A stretch of DNA of 64,000 bases, taken from positions 124,191,558 through 124,255,557 of the forward strand of contig BTPG01000005.1 in NCBI GenBank assembly GCA_036245525.1. The letters are read 5' to 3'. The position numbers and the translations under genes are program-made. A model generated the notes under the pieces. The model made no database searches and was not told the origin of the DNA. It saw only the letters and a program-made list of their open reading frames with translations. The DNA is from Semisulcospira habei. Its lineage: Eukaryota > Mollusca > Gastropoda > Semisulcospiridae. Shown one piece after another: positions 39,821-50,709 of the stretch. How positions within the stretch are numbered: the first letter of the stretch is position 1; each line of letters opens with the position of its first letter.

Positions 39821-41294
39821 GTGGTACTGTTGGTGTGTATCTGTAATTCTGGTTATATTAACTTCCCTCCCCTCACCCAGTTTTATATAAACTGTAATAC
39901 AGCCCCCTGTACAATTTACAGTTCCTTTAGACACAAGTACAAAGGGGCATAAGTCTATTATCTATAAGTATGCAACACCTATGGCAAAAGTTGACGTGTA
40001 ATGTCAAAGGTGACGCGCATTTGATCAAGTGTTTTCCAAGCGTCTGTTCTAAGACAGAGTGTGGAAAATGCATCTGTAGACCTAATGACACAGGAAATGC
40101 ACGAGACAGATACACAGGAGTCTTTGTATAACAAAATGTTAGTCTTATGAGGTATTGGCATTTTGACATCATGTACTATTCTAGACATGCAATCTTGATT
40201 GAAAGATTACTTTTGTAGTACAAAGCAGCATATTTTTGCCCGGTGATGTGTGTGTTGCAAATACATGTGAGATGAAGAAAGGGAAGTTTGTGATTTCTCA
40301 CTTCTTCACCTACAGAGACGTAACCAAGCAAACAAAACTTTTGCTCAAAGTCTCATAATTATCACTATATCAGACAGAAGGATTGTTACCATTGAGGTAC
40401 ATTTGACATGTTATTTCTTTGTGTCTTTCTTCTTTTTCAGAAGAATCAAGTAGCAGTGAATGTCCGCACTAGTTGCCATGTACTTTGTGATTACATCAGA
40501 TGGCAGAAGATGGAGTTGGGAATTTCCACCTAACCTTAAAATTCTCATGATGCCAGGCTGATTTTTCTTCTTTTAAATCTGTGTGCTTTTTTTTTTTTTT
40601 TTTTTCATCATTACAGCACCTTCAAACTAGGGCGATCAAACATTAGATGTCGACTAAAAATTCTACATGTTCTTACATGTGCTACATACCTAGAGATAAT
40701 AGACTAATGCAAAAGGGTTAATTACAGTGAATTTGAGGCTCTTAATCCATTGGCCGGCCTATATGAATGCGTGCTCAGTCCTGATGAGTCATTTGAATCC
40801 TAGCCATCAGCGTGAAAGCATAGTGCCGTTTGCTCTGCAAGTAAACCAAAGGTACACCTTTGGGTCCCAACCCTTTAAGCTATCACTACCCATGGTTTCT
40901 TTTACTGTTGTGTGATCTCGTGTCATGTCGGTTTGCAGTTTGGTTGACTCAACAGAGCCTACAGCAGGGGCGGATCTGGGAGTGGGGGTGGGGGGAGGTG
41001 CGTTCCACGGGTTCCCTTTGTGTGTGTTTGGACCACCCCCCAATCCCCACCCCCACCTCCACCACCACCCCAAACCCCCCCCCTACCCCCCCCCCACCAC
41101 CACCACTCTACCCCCCCCCCACCCCCCCAACAACTCACCCCAAACCCACCCCACCCAAACCCCCACCCCCACTCACCCGCGTTGCAAGGCCTATTGTGCC
41201 GGATTGAAGGTCCCAAACAAAAAATTGGAAACACCCCCCCCCCCCCCTCCCGCCCTCCTTCTCAAGGTAAATGATTATTCCTATCATTGTGCAG
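39821..41294. other. Intron 1 of the ceramide-kinase-like gene
   Basis: No exon seen inside. Contains an extremely C-rich low-complexity tract at about 41035-41260 that produces poly-Pro open frames, and a T run at about 40589-40605. Confidence 0.55.
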
Positions 41295-41537
41295 ACAAAG
41301 AAGTACTGGAGCTTTCATGGAGAGATGTGGTGTGTGCTTCTGAGGCTCCTGTCAAGAAATCCAAGTCTACTCCAGAAACGGAGGCCCCAGCCTGTCAGAG
41401 CAAGATTTTTGTTCTGCACTACATCGATAGAGTCAGCCCGAAGTCCAAAAAGCTATGCTGTCGTAATATCCAGGTGGAACTGTCTGATGGAACCAGTGAG
41501 ACCTGGATATTCCTAATAGAGGAGAAACGGAAATTAG
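41295..41537 (+). CDS. CERK: Exon 2 of ceramide-kinase-like gene (PH-like domain)
   Basis: The acceptor CATTGTGCAG and donor TTAG|GTGATTG bound an 81-codon exon encoding KEVLELSWRDVVCASE, a linker, then IFVLHYIDRVSPKSKKLCCR and TWIFLIEEKRKL. The alternating strands followed by a W-containing terminal helix fit the end of a PH-like domain, which in ceramide kinase precedes the catalytic domain. The phase is 1 at both ends, matching exons 1 and 3. Confidence 0.65.
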
Positions 41538-42709
41538 GTGATTGTACCAAAGATGTACATTGGGGGACTGACACTTTAATGGCTTGACAGGACCGAAAGT
41601 TTGAAATCATGTTGTTTTATCCATACTTGTTACCATCAGTGAATAATTGTAGGGGCTTGCTTATAATCAATCTGTAACATTGTATTTTGTGCATACTTAA
41701 CCCCCATGTACATGCAGCCACTGGTGCTGTCAACAGTACCAATGGCTGCAAGCACAAGGTGGTTAAAGCGATCAGCTCCATGGTGGGCTTTGATAGATAA
41801 AATGTGGCAATACTATTAGTTGTATTTTGAGTTAGGCATTGCCTGTGGCTCTTGTCACCTCGAGGGTCCAGTCAGGGGTGTCAGTGTCAGAGGTAAGAGT
41901 AGAGGGCTTTAATACAACGATTTTGTCTTCAGCTGTAAAAAATAATAACGTAAAGTATGCCCTTAAAAGGACCCGAAACTTTACATGTGACGTAGTGATT
42001 CAGGGGACATAATTTTTCATACTTCCGACTATCAGTAAACAACATTGCGCGCACTGCATTCGAGTGGAATTTCTCTCGCAGGAATATTTTTGTTTAACAC
42101 ATTTTTAGTCATTCTTTTGTGTGAAATTGGTAACACAATGCGTGTTATCTAACTTATCAAATTATTCAGTTATGTTTTGTATAACACTGGTATCACAGAA
42201 CACCTACATATAGTTCTTTTTGTTTTGTAGCCCCCTAAATTATTTATTTATTGGCATATTTTTGTTCAAATGTTTGATTGAATGAAGATTAAGGTGTGTC
42301 TGTACCAAGAAATATGGCCAAAGATTTATTTGGGAGAGAACGCTTTGCTCAGCGAGTAATGTTCTCATCCGTAAGATTTAATAAGGGACTCTACTTATCA
42401 CACATTACCTTGGTAACATATGACAAGGGGACTCCCGTTGCCTTGACAACGGATGACCAGGGGAAAAAATCAAGTAGAGCACAGGCCAATGAGAAAAAGT
42501 GTAAAGAGACTGAAAGAAGACAAAGTGGGTTATCAATGTTGTCTAAGACTTTTCTACCCTTCTTTTTACAATCTTTTTACATCTTGTCTCATGGCAACAT
42601 TGGCTAAAGAATACTCCCACTATGATGTTGATTTTTTTTCCCCCATTTTTGGCTCACGTGCAAAGCAAATGTGAGTCTATGTTCTGGGCCAGTGGTCGTC
42701 CATCGTGCA
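41538..42709. other. Intron 2 of the ceramide-kinase-like gene, first part
   Basis: No exon recognised. Intron 2 extends to 50533 and contains the tandem repeat, retroposon, MITEs and DIRS copy B listed below. Confidence 0.5.
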
Positions 42710-43810
42710 TGGTCAACTTTAATGTTGGCATTTTCTCGGAGACTATTCAAGCTACAGTCTTCAAACTTGGCCCAAGGATACTTTGTGGCAAGACCTTTCT
42801 AAACATACCAATTTCAGTGACCTCTCACAAAGGTCAAGGGATCAGGAAATATATAAAAAATAGCCATTTTTGGACATAATTTATTTTTTCTCAAATACTA
42901 TTGACAACTTCAAACGCAAACTTGGTACAAAAATACCTGATCGTAAGACCTTTATATGCACACTAATTTGGTTGATCCCTCGGAAAGGTCAAGGGTCACA
43001 AGAGCTCAAGAAATAGGTCCAAAATCGCCATATTTTTACCCCCCCCCCCCCCCAAAAAAAAAAAAAAAAAAAAAAATTCTCAAATACTATGCACAACTTC
43101 AAACCCAAACTTGGTACAAAGCTACCTGATGATAAGACCTTTCTATGCATACTAATTTGGTTGATCCATCAGAAAGTTCAAGGGTCACAATCGCCATATT
43201 TTGACAAAAAATGTTTTTCCTCAAATACTATTAACAACTTCAAACAAAAACTTGCTACAGAGATACCTGATGGTAAGACCTATCTATGCATACTAATTTG
43301 GATGACCCCTCGGAAAGGTCAAGGGTCACGAGCTCAGGAAATCTGTAAAAATATCATATTTTGACAAGAAATGTTTTTTTCTCAATTACTATTTACAACT
43401 CCAAACCCAAACTTGCTACAGATATACCTGATGGTAAGACCTATCTATGCATACTAATTTGCATGACCCCTCGGAAAGGTCAAGGGTCACAAGAGCTCAA
43501 GAAATATGTCAAAAATAGCCATATTTTGACCAGAAATGGTTTCTCTCAATTACTATTCTCAACTTCAGATCAAAACTTGCTACAGAGATACCAGATAATT
43601 TGGATGACCCCTTGGAAAAGGTCAAGGGTCACAAGAGGTCGACAAATGTGTACAAAATGCCAATAATTGTAGTTATAATCAACATTTTTGCAAACTTTTC
43701 CATCAAGTTTGGCACAAAGGTAGCTGATGATAAGACCTTCCTATGTATCCTGATTTAGTCAACTCATCGCAAAGGTCAAAGGTTATGGGGGTTTCACAGA
43801 TGTGTGAAAG
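42710..43810 (+). repeat. Degenerate tandem repeat, about seven units of 140-180 bp
   Basis: Each unit reads roughly CTCAAATACTAT..ACAACTTCAAAC..AAACTTG.TACA, CCTGATG.TAAGACC, ATGCATACTAATTTG and CGGAAAGGTCAAGGGTCAC. Units begin near 42720, 42893, 43077, 43217, 43379, 43548 and 43680. A single reversed unit lies at 34690-34827, so the unit is also dispersed. Within intron 2. Confidence 0.8.
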
Positions 43811-44004
43811 CTTAGTAAATTTTTGAGAACACATGGATTTTGTTAGTGCATCCCTTTACTTATTGTCAGACGTGTGGATCAGTCGATACAGTTGAGCTAT
43901 AAGGGCTTTGCCTTAATTGTATATATTTTATGCAATCCATGTGATTTGATACACACAATGGATGTTTTCTAATGCCCTGTGTATGTAATGGAAGAATCTA
44001 AATC

Positions 44005-44353
44005 CCCCCCAGTCTGCCTGGGGACTTGGGGGGTTAGGTATTTTTAGTTCCAGGTCACCTGGTCAGCCCACAGGGTGGTTTTCTCTCTATCTGGGCATGT
44101 GTTCTGTTACCCTTGTCCATTCACCTGTATTGCTTTTAAAACTCCCTACTGTCTGCACTGCCGTAGCTCTGATATGGATGTGTGTTGCTAAATGGTCTTA
44201 GCTTATTAGGCCCATGTTGTAGGTTATTAACATTTGACCGCTGGCGACATACATTCAATTTCTGTTTAGTTTTTTTTTTTCACAGCAGTGCAGGCACGTC
44301 GAGAAAGCTTGTTGCTGTTGGACGTTAAGCATGTACAATCAATCAATCAATCT
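44005..44353 (+). mobile_element. Retroposon (SINE-like, copy 4), rich in single-base deletions
   Basis: Same family as 16879-17257, ending GTTAAGCATGTACAATCAATCAATC. Compared with copies 1-3 it has lost single bases in many short homopolymers (for example TTTAGTTCCAGGTCACC for TTTAGTTCCCAGGGTCACCC). Confidence 0.85.
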
Positions 44354-44394
44354 GTGTACAAAGAAGAAGAGTGACATTCACACTGTGTAAGTTA

Positions 44395-44760
44395 ACCCAT
44401 TGAAGCCCCGACGCACTCCAGCAGGAGATGAATCGACCATGATAATTCAAGGGTAGTACCAGATTTGTTTGGCGCCTGATGGCACCAATGCTGTAGTACA
44501 CATAATGTAAGCTGTGCTGGTGGCTGCACACACAGAGGTTTAACCCTTTCAGCATCAACACCCTACAGCAGGAGATTGATTGACCATGATAATTCAAGGG
44601 TAGTGCCAGATTAGCTTGGTGCCTGAAGGTGCCAAGCTAATCTGGCACTACCCTTGAATTATCATCGTCAATCAATCCTGCAACTGGTACATGGTTGTTA
44701 GGTGATACCTCAAAAAATGTAGATGTGGATGTGGGGTTAAATGGGTTAAGTTAGTCCTTT
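44395..44760. mobile_element. Two hairpin MITE copies of the TTAACCC subfamily
   Basis: A partial copy starts TTAACCCATTGAAGCCCC (44394) with a single GATAATTCAAGGGTAGTACC arm. A fuller one at about 44541-44750 has the hairpin GATAATTCAAGGGTAGTGCC ... CACTACCCTTGAATTATC and ends GGGGTTAAATGGGTTAA. Related to, but distinct from, the TTAACTCATTC group. Confidence 0.7.
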
Positions 44761-44850
44761 TGTCCTCTTTTATTAAGAGACATGGTAAGATTATTTATAG
44801 AGAACATATTGTGAACTATAAGCCTTTTATTGCATGGATTAAGATGCTTT

Positions 44851-45062
44851 AACCCATTTAACCCCACTGGCACATTTCCAATTTTTGTAGGTGTTATGTA
44901 ACAACTACGTACCAGTTGCTGGGGTTGGCTTGACCATGATAACTCATGGGTGGTGCCAGATTAGGTTGGTGTCTGAAGGCAGCATGCCAATTTGGCACTA
45001 CCCTTGAATTATCATGGTCAAGCCATCTCCTGCTGTAGGGCTTGAGGGCCAAATGGGTTAAC
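44851..45062. mobile_element. Hairpin MITE, TTAACCC subfamily
   Basis: TTTAACCCATTTAACCCCAC at the left, AAATGGGTTAA at the right, with inverted arms CTTGACCATGATAACTCATG / GAATTATCATGGTCAAGC. Ends about 10 bases before DIRS copy B. Confidence 0.75.
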
Positions 45063-45071
45063 AGTCACATT

Positions 45072-45275
45072 GTTTCTTCAAAAACATTACCGATGACATG
45101 ACTTTGTGGAAGTGTCTACTACTTACTCAATTCTAGCCTAAGAACCCGTTGTGTTACCACACAACCCGGGAGGCACTCGGGGAACCCGCAGAGGGGCCGA
45201 GAGTTGTCTCCCATTCCTGCCCATCCGGTTCCGAGTCTCGTGGTGACTAACCAATCATGCTACTTAGGCTCACAC
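45072..45275 (+). repeat. Left inverted terminal repeat of DIRS copy B
   Basis: Contains CATTACCGATGACATGAC, the hairpin GTTGTGTTACCACACAAC and TCTCGTGGTGACTAACCA; inverted copy at 50275-50495 and a near-identical one at 5698-5872. Confidence 0.85.
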
Positions 45276-46046
45276 CATTCAGACGTGTTTGCTCTAGCCT
45301 ACGGACTTAGAAACTTTTTCGACCGGTTGCTCACCGTTCTTCCGGACACTTGGATTCTTGTTTGACTCGACTTCGTCGGCCCTCCTGGTGCCCTGGGTGG
45401 TCCCCTCTTCGTTTAGCTGCTGCCCTCTCCTGCATCTTGGGTTGTTGGGCTGCTCGCTGCGCTTTGCTGGGACGTCACCCGCGTTCGCGCCGTGGGTGTT
45501 ATGGACGTTTCTTCCCCCGTTCCCGCTCCGGCGGAGAGTTAAGGTTGCTGGGTTGGCCCTCGGCCGGCTCCTGGGACCTTGGCTCCCACCGTTCTTTGGT
45601 GTCGTTGCGCTCGTCCTTGTCCTTCCCTCGACCGGACTCCCGATCGTCTCGTCCCTCCTCTCCTCACCCGGCCCGCCATCCCCCTCCTTGGCTTCGTCGG
45701 CCACGTTCGCATAGTCGCAGTCGCTCGCCGCGCTCCGGATGCCCTGCGCACGGCAGTAGGTCTTCACCACGACGTCCTGCGCCTCGCTCACCGTCCTGTC
45801 TTTTTTGTCGGCCCTCGTTTGTGTTGGGTCGCTTCCCCTCCCCCTCCACTGGACACCGGCGATTGGATGTCGTCGCCCTGAGCCCCCGTCGGCTTCGCCT
45901 GTCCCCCTCCCCAGGACGAGACCCTGAGGACTCCATCTCCGCGCTTCTCGGAGGGCTTAGCCGCTTGCCTTTGCCTCGCTCTTCTTCTTCTGTCTCCCTG
46001 TCTCCTCGGTTCCCACAAGCTGGCCCTGTCGTCACGTACAGACACC

Positions 46047-46980
46047 ATGCTTGCCCTGGACGAAGTTGCTCGTCTCATCGCCGCCACGCTTCCCGCGGTT
46101 GACTGCCCTCTGTCGCCCCCGCTCAAGAGGAAGATCTCTGCGTTTGTGGATGCTGGAAGACAGGTGAAGAGATTCAAGTCCCTGCCGCAGCCTCCCGGCT
46201 TTCGTGAGCTCCGTGACGCCTTCTCAGCGCACCTCCTGTCGGGTTCCCGTGACTCCGAATTCTTCTCCGACCGTAGGTGGCCTGCCGGACTCGACATTGT
46301 CTTTCATCAGGACTGGTACTCAGGACACTCCCAGGCATTCGCCTGCCCACTGCCTGCTGTGGATCCGCCGGCCGTGGTGCAGGCTGGAGGCGCCGCTTTG
46401 CTGAAACGCTCCCTGCCCCGCGGTTTGGACAAGATGGCCTCGCTCGTCCGTAACACCTTAGCCTGCGCGGGATTTATGGAACTGCTGACCCAAGCCTTCG
46501 TCCGTCGCATCGAGGACTCCTGGCATGCCTCCTTGACGCCCCTCCTCGGAGACCTACTTGCGCTTGCGGAAGTGGCCAACCAGGCAGCGTATCACTCGTC
46601 GGTCAACGCGATGGCTGCCGCCTCCAACTGCGACCTGTTACGTCGGGATGCCGTGTTGCTGGCCTGCCGCGGAATGCCCCCCGATCTGAGGACTCAGCTG
46701 TGCCGTGCTCCCCTGGGTGGCCCTCTGCTCTTCGGTGAGACCTGGCAGACCGTGAAGGATGCTAACTTGGACCGTTGGCCTCGCAAGACAGCCCCGCAGC
46801 GCTTTCAGGCCGCCCGCAAGGCCGTGGGTCGCGCCCTGCGGACCTCTAGACCTGCCGCGTCATCCGCCCCCGCGACTCCGCGGGCCCCTCGTCACCGCCC
46901 CGCTTTCCGCCTGGCCCCGTCCTGCCCGTCGCCCACGGCGCAGGCTGGCCACCTGACTTTGCCCCGCTTCTGCCTCCGCC
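46047..46980 (+). CDS. Gag-like protein of DIRS copy B
   Basis: The ATG at 46047 (MLALDEVARLIAATLPAVDC) opens about 310 codons of Gag-like sequence before the frame leaves the homologous region. Segments shared with copies C and D are KRFKSLPQPPGF, RWPAGLD, DWYSGHSQAFACPLPAVDP and LACAGFMELL. The helical, Leu/Ala-rich central part resembles capsid-forming Gag proteins of DIRS elements, but no zinc knuckle lies in this piece. The open frame itself runs on to 47318 through sequence that is RT in another frame. Confidence 0.65.
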
Positions 46981-46984
46981 GACC

Positions 46985-47734
46985 GTGCCCGGGTCTCCAT
47001 CCGGCGGGAGTCTTGCACTGTGCAGCGAGGAGTGGCGCTCGCTGTTCCCAGTCAACTCCTGGATTTTGGAGACCGTTACCGAGGGCCTTCGGATCGCCTT
47101 TCGCTCCCCGCCTCCGCTGCGTTGCTCTCCGTTGTGGACCGAGGTTCCATCAGACGAGTTCAAGGCCTGCGCCCTTCGTGAAGAAGTCGCCGCACTCTTA
47201 CAGAAGGCCGCCACAGAGGTCGTGCTACGCCCGGACTCCCCATTCTTTTACAGCCGCCTCTTCGTGGTGCCCAAACCAGGCGGCAAGTGGCGACCTGTCA
47301 TCGACCTCTCAGCGTTGAACGCGTTCATCTCGGCCCCGTCCTTTCGCATGGAGACTGCCCAGGCCCTCAGAGCTTCCGTACAGCCCATGGACTACGCGAT
47401 CAGTCTGGACTTATCCGACGCTTATCTCCATGTCCCCATGCACCCGGCCTCCAGGAGGTGTCTCCGCTTCGCCTGCGACGGAGTAGTTTACCAGTTTCAG
47501 GCCCTGCCGTTTGGTCTGAACCTCAGCCCATGGGTCTTTACCCGCATCATGGACGCAGTGGTGGCCAAGGCACGGCAGTCGTCTTCCAGCCCGACATCAA
47601 ACTACCTCGACGACCTCCTCCTGCGCAACCAATTGGAGACCCACCTGAGATCGGACAGGGACGCTTCGTCCATCTCGGCATGGAGTTCGCCACCAACCTC
47701 AACAGGGTGCGTTTGCCGTAGCTGCGGATCCTGA
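46985..47734 (+). CDS. Reverse transcriptase domain of DIRS copy B
   Basis: 250 codons include FFYSRLFVVPKPGGKWRPVI, motif A (ISLDLSDAYLHVPMHP), motif B (LPFGLNLSPWVFTRIMD) and the YLDD active site (SNYLDDLLLRN). Order and sequence fit DIRS-type RT. The frame overlaps the end of the Gag frame and stops early at 47732-47734 after a frame change (DRDASSISAW); in copy D the thumb and connection continue. The product would copy element RNA into DNA. Confidence 0.8.
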   Translation: MPGSPSGGSLALCSEEWRSLFPVNSWILETVTEGLRIAFRSPPPLRCSPLWTEVPSDEFKACALREEVAALLQKAATEVVLRPDSPFFYSRLFVVPKPGGKWRPVIDLSALNAFISAPSFRMETAQALRASVQPMDYAISLDLSDAYLHVPMHPASRRCLRFACDGVVYQFQALPFGLNLSPWVFTRIMDAVVAKARQSSSSPTSNYLDDLLLRNQLETHLRSDRDASSISAWSSPPTSTGCVCRSCGS

Positions 47735-48480
47735 AGTTGGCCGCCCTATCCGGCCAGGTAGCCCAGCAGGATGCAGCCTCTGCCAGAGTCTGGCTTCATC
47801 TGCTTGGTTTGATCAATGCGGCGGCGGATCTACTCCCCCTCGGTCGTCTCTATGCCCGGCCGCTACAGCTGCACCTCCTGCTTCTCTGCGTCCCTCCTCA
47901 GGCGATCTGACCGCCATGGTTCCCGTGTCTCCGTTGATTCGCCCCCATCTCCTGCGTTGGACGGACACGTCGTGGACCGCTCCTCCTCCTCGACTCTCCC
48001 TGTGTGTCGATGCAAGTCTTGCTGATTGGGGAGCCCACCTGCTACCGCGCTTCCTCACGACGTCCGGCCCCTGGCCTCCGGAGTTCGCGGACAAGCACAT
48101 CAACTGGTTGGAGCTGTAAGCAGTCTGGCAAGCCCTCATCGCGTGGGAGGAACAACTCAGTCACCAGGAACTGCTCGTCCTCTCCGACAACACGACAGTG
48201 GGTACAATAATTGCGCTTTAGGCGCTTATCCATGAAAGCTCAAGCGCGCGCGAATGAACCACAGCGGCTCACGAATCACCGCTCACTCACACTGCTACCA
48301 GACACGTGTGCTAAGGCTAGCTCGCAGCTCGTTTGAACTCAGATTGAAAGTGGCGCTGTACTGGAGGGTCGGGACGACGTGCATCGGTGCTACGAGGGAC
48401 CGACCTGGCGAACGACACTTTAGCTTGGCCGCTCCTCCACGGCTGCCCTCCGACCGTCACCACTCATGCACTGGCAGGAC
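47735..48480 (+). pseudogene. RT connection and RNase H remnant of DIRS copy B
   Basis: A frame at 47916-48119 carries LSLCVDASLADWGAHLLPRF and INWLEL, the first catalytic Asp region of DIRS RNase H, then a stop. 48200-48400 has no match to copy D's RNase H end, so it has been replaced or scrambled. The stretch after 48400 rejoins the recombinase region. Confidence 0.6.
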
Positions 48481-48879
48481 CGCACATTCCTCCGTGTCAA
48501 TGCGCACCTGATGTGTGGCCGACTCTCTCTCCCGCGGCCAGTTGCTACACACGGAGTGGACCTTACCCCAGGACATCTTTTGGATGATCTGCGCGCAATG
48601 GGAGACGCCAATGGTCGACCTGTTCGCCATGAGATGGAATCACCAGCCTCCCCTATTTGTCTCCCCGATCCCAGACCCTCTGGCCTGGGCGGTCGACGCG
48701 CTGTCCATCCCTTGGGACGGACTCATCGCGTACGCGTACCCCCCGACAGTCCTCGTCCCCAAAGTCCTCCTCAAGCTTCAGGGATGCAATGCGGTCGTCC
48801 TACTGGTCACCCCGTTCTCTTGGAACCGGTCCTAGACCACCGACCTTCTCAGCCTCGCCACGGACCCCCCACTGCTGCT

Positions 48880-50030
48880 TCCCGCGCCCCGCACGATGCT
48901 CAAGCAACCCCGACAATTGCTGTTCCACCCGTGCCCGGAGCGCCTACTCCTTCACGCTTGGAGGTTGTGCGGCAAGCCCTCGCCACTAGAGGCTTCTCGA
49001 GTGCAGCAGTGGAAGCTATCGCTACAGCCCGCAAACCCTCGACACGACGCGTCTACGAGGGAAAAAGGCGAGTACTGTGCTCCTTGTGCGATGACCAGCG
49101 CCTCGCCCCCACCGACCTAACAAACCCCCAGCTCGTGGACTTCTTCCTCTGGCTCTTTGGAGGCCAAGGATTGGCCCCTATAACCGTCAGGGGGTACTTG
49201 TCCATGATTGCCGACAGCTACCGGCACATCGGTCGCCCGTACCCCGGCGCCTGTAAAGACATCGCCGACCTTATGACTCACTTCGGCCTGCAGCGTCCAG
49301 TGCCCCGTTCGCTCATTCCTCACTGCGACCTACCTTGGGTACTGACTTGGCTGAATTCTGCCAGATTCGAACCGCTGCCTTTGGCCTGCCTGGCAGATGT
49401 GACTCGTAAGACTTGCTTCCTGTTGGCTCTTCCCACGGCGGCCCGAGTTAGCGAGCTACACACGCTGTCAGCGCGCCCTGCCTGCCTGCAGTTTCGAGCG
49501 GATGGTTCTGTACAGCTGCTTACGGACCCTGCCTTCATTGCCAAGACCAGGTCTCCTTTGACCGCGCCTGCCACAGGTGATCACCTTACGGTCGCTGAGA
49601 GGGATGAACTTCCCCCAGGAGACTAGGCAACAAGATTCTGTGTGAGCCCTACGCTTGTACCTACGCCGAACCAAAGCCATCCGGAGAGGACGCTCATGCC
49701 TCTTTCTGCCTTTGAAGCCCGGCAGACCTGACATAACAGCCCAGACGATCTCTAACTGGCTACGCTGGGTCATACGGTCCGCCTACCAGGACCTCTCCCC
49801 ACAGGGAGCAAAGAGGCTAAAGATACGTGCACATGAGGTACGCGCCATGGCCACGAGCGTCGCGTTTGACCGGAACTGAGCTGTCAAAGACATCGTGGCT
49901 GCTGTGGGCTGGCGGGCAGAATCAACCTTCGCCCGCTTCTACCTCCGGGTTCTGGCAGGTCAGCGAGACAACCTCGCACTGGTGGGGGACATCACTGCGG
50001 CGCAACACTCCCTCCCGGCGCCACAGGCGC
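48880..50030 (+). pseudogene. Tyrosine recombinase of DIRS copy B, broken
   Basis: An open frame to 49626 gives the N-terminal core-binding part (RQALATRGFSSAAVEAIATA, YEGKRRVLCSLCDD, GYLSMIADSYRHIG) and the first Arg box (PTAARVSELHTL). After a stop at 49624 the homologous sequence continues in other frames with the HEVRAMATS box (HxxR, about 49831) and the final FARFYLR Tyr region (about 49943), with another TGA at 49878-49880. All signature boxes are present but not in one frame. Confidence 0.75.
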
Positions 50031-50136
50031 CGTAGGTACGCACCTAGCTAGGTTTGTCGGGAGTTTGCGGCAGGGAGGATGGCTCTAATTGGCCCTATGG
50101 GGGTGGTTGGGCGCGGCACCCTCCTCCTTATCGCAA

Positions 50137-50245
50137 TTCTTCCACAAAGTCATGTCATCGGTAATGTTTTTGAACAAACAAATTCATTTTTCTCTAAAAG
50201 GTATTTTTTTGAAAAATACTTACCGATGACATGACTCGGAGGACC
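50137..50245. repeat. Internal complementary region of DIRS copy B
   Basis: GTCATCGGTAATGTTTTTGA then ACAAACAAATTCATTTTTCT ... GAAAAATACTTACCGATGAC: the first half is the complement of the left end and the second half the complement of the right end. Confidence 0.85.
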
Positions 50246-50274
50246 CTCCCACCTGCCTCACTTGCCGCTGGTGA

Positions 50275-50495
50275 GCTAAGTATCCTGACTGGTTAGTCAC
50301 CACGTGACTCGGAACCGGATGGGCAGGAACGGGAGACAACTCTCAGCCCCTCTGGGGGTCCCCGAGTGCCTCCCATGTTGTGTGGTAACACAACAGGTTC
50401 TTAGGCTAGAATTGAGTAAGTAGTAGACACTTCCACAAAATCATGTCATCTGTAAGTATTTTTCGAAAAAATACCTTTTAGAGAAAAATGAATTT
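50275..50495 (-). repeat. Right inverted terminal repeat of DIRS copy B
   Basis: Reverse complement of the left repeat plus the right-specific tip (GTAAGTATTTTTCGAAAAAA ...). Confidence 0.85.
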
Positions 50496-50533
50496 TTCTT
50501 CTCATGATAGCATCTATTTTGTGTGTGTTTTAG

Positions 50534-50656
50534 GGAAGCCCGAGAGGTTGCTGGTGGTGATCAACCCTATTGGAGGTAAAGGCAATGCCCATCAGATGTT
50601 CAGGAAGCAAGTTCATCCACTGTTTGCCTTGGCAGGAATACAAACTGTAGTCAAAA
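50534..50656 (+). CDS. CERK: Exon 3 of ceramide-kinase-like gene (start of catalytic domain)
   Basis: The acceptor TGTGTTTTAG and donor AAAA|GTAAG bound a 123-bp exon in phase 1/1. It encodes GKPERLLVVINPIGGKGNAH and then MFRKQVHPLFALAGIQTVVK. VINPxGGKG is the glycine-rich nucleotide-binding opening of the diacylglycerol/sphingosine/ceramide kinase catalytic domain, and the VxPLFxLAGI continuation is closer to ceramide kinase than to sphingosine kinase. Joins exon 2 as KL-GKPE. Later exons lie outside the window or were not found. The enzyme would phosphorylate ceramide at membranes. Confidence 0.8.
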
Positions 50657-50709
50657 GTAAGAATGTCAACCCTTTTCACCCTCGTACACTTTTGCTTGAA
50701 ATTAATTTG

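Larger units (their letters stand above)
45072..50495 (+). mobile_element. DIRS-type retrotransposon copy B, full length 5.4 kb
   Basis: Left end GTTTCTTCAAAAACATTACC; right end ACCTTTTAGAGAAAAATGAA followed by TTT. Inverted terminal repeats of about 200 bases (45072-45275 and 50275-50495) and an internal complementary region at 50145-50245 that reads as the reverse complement of both outer ends joined: the DIRS hallmark, used to complete the ends through a circular form. Coding order is Gag, RT, RNase H, tyrosine recombinase; several frames are broken. Inserted in ceramide-kinase intron 2, only 38 bases before exon 3. Confidence 0.9.

Noticed and set aside
40925..41260. Pro-rich N-terminal extension of ceramide-kinase exon 2
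   Set aside because: The open frame simply reads through a C-rich intron tract; a good acceptor (CATTGTGCAG) marks the exon start at 41295.
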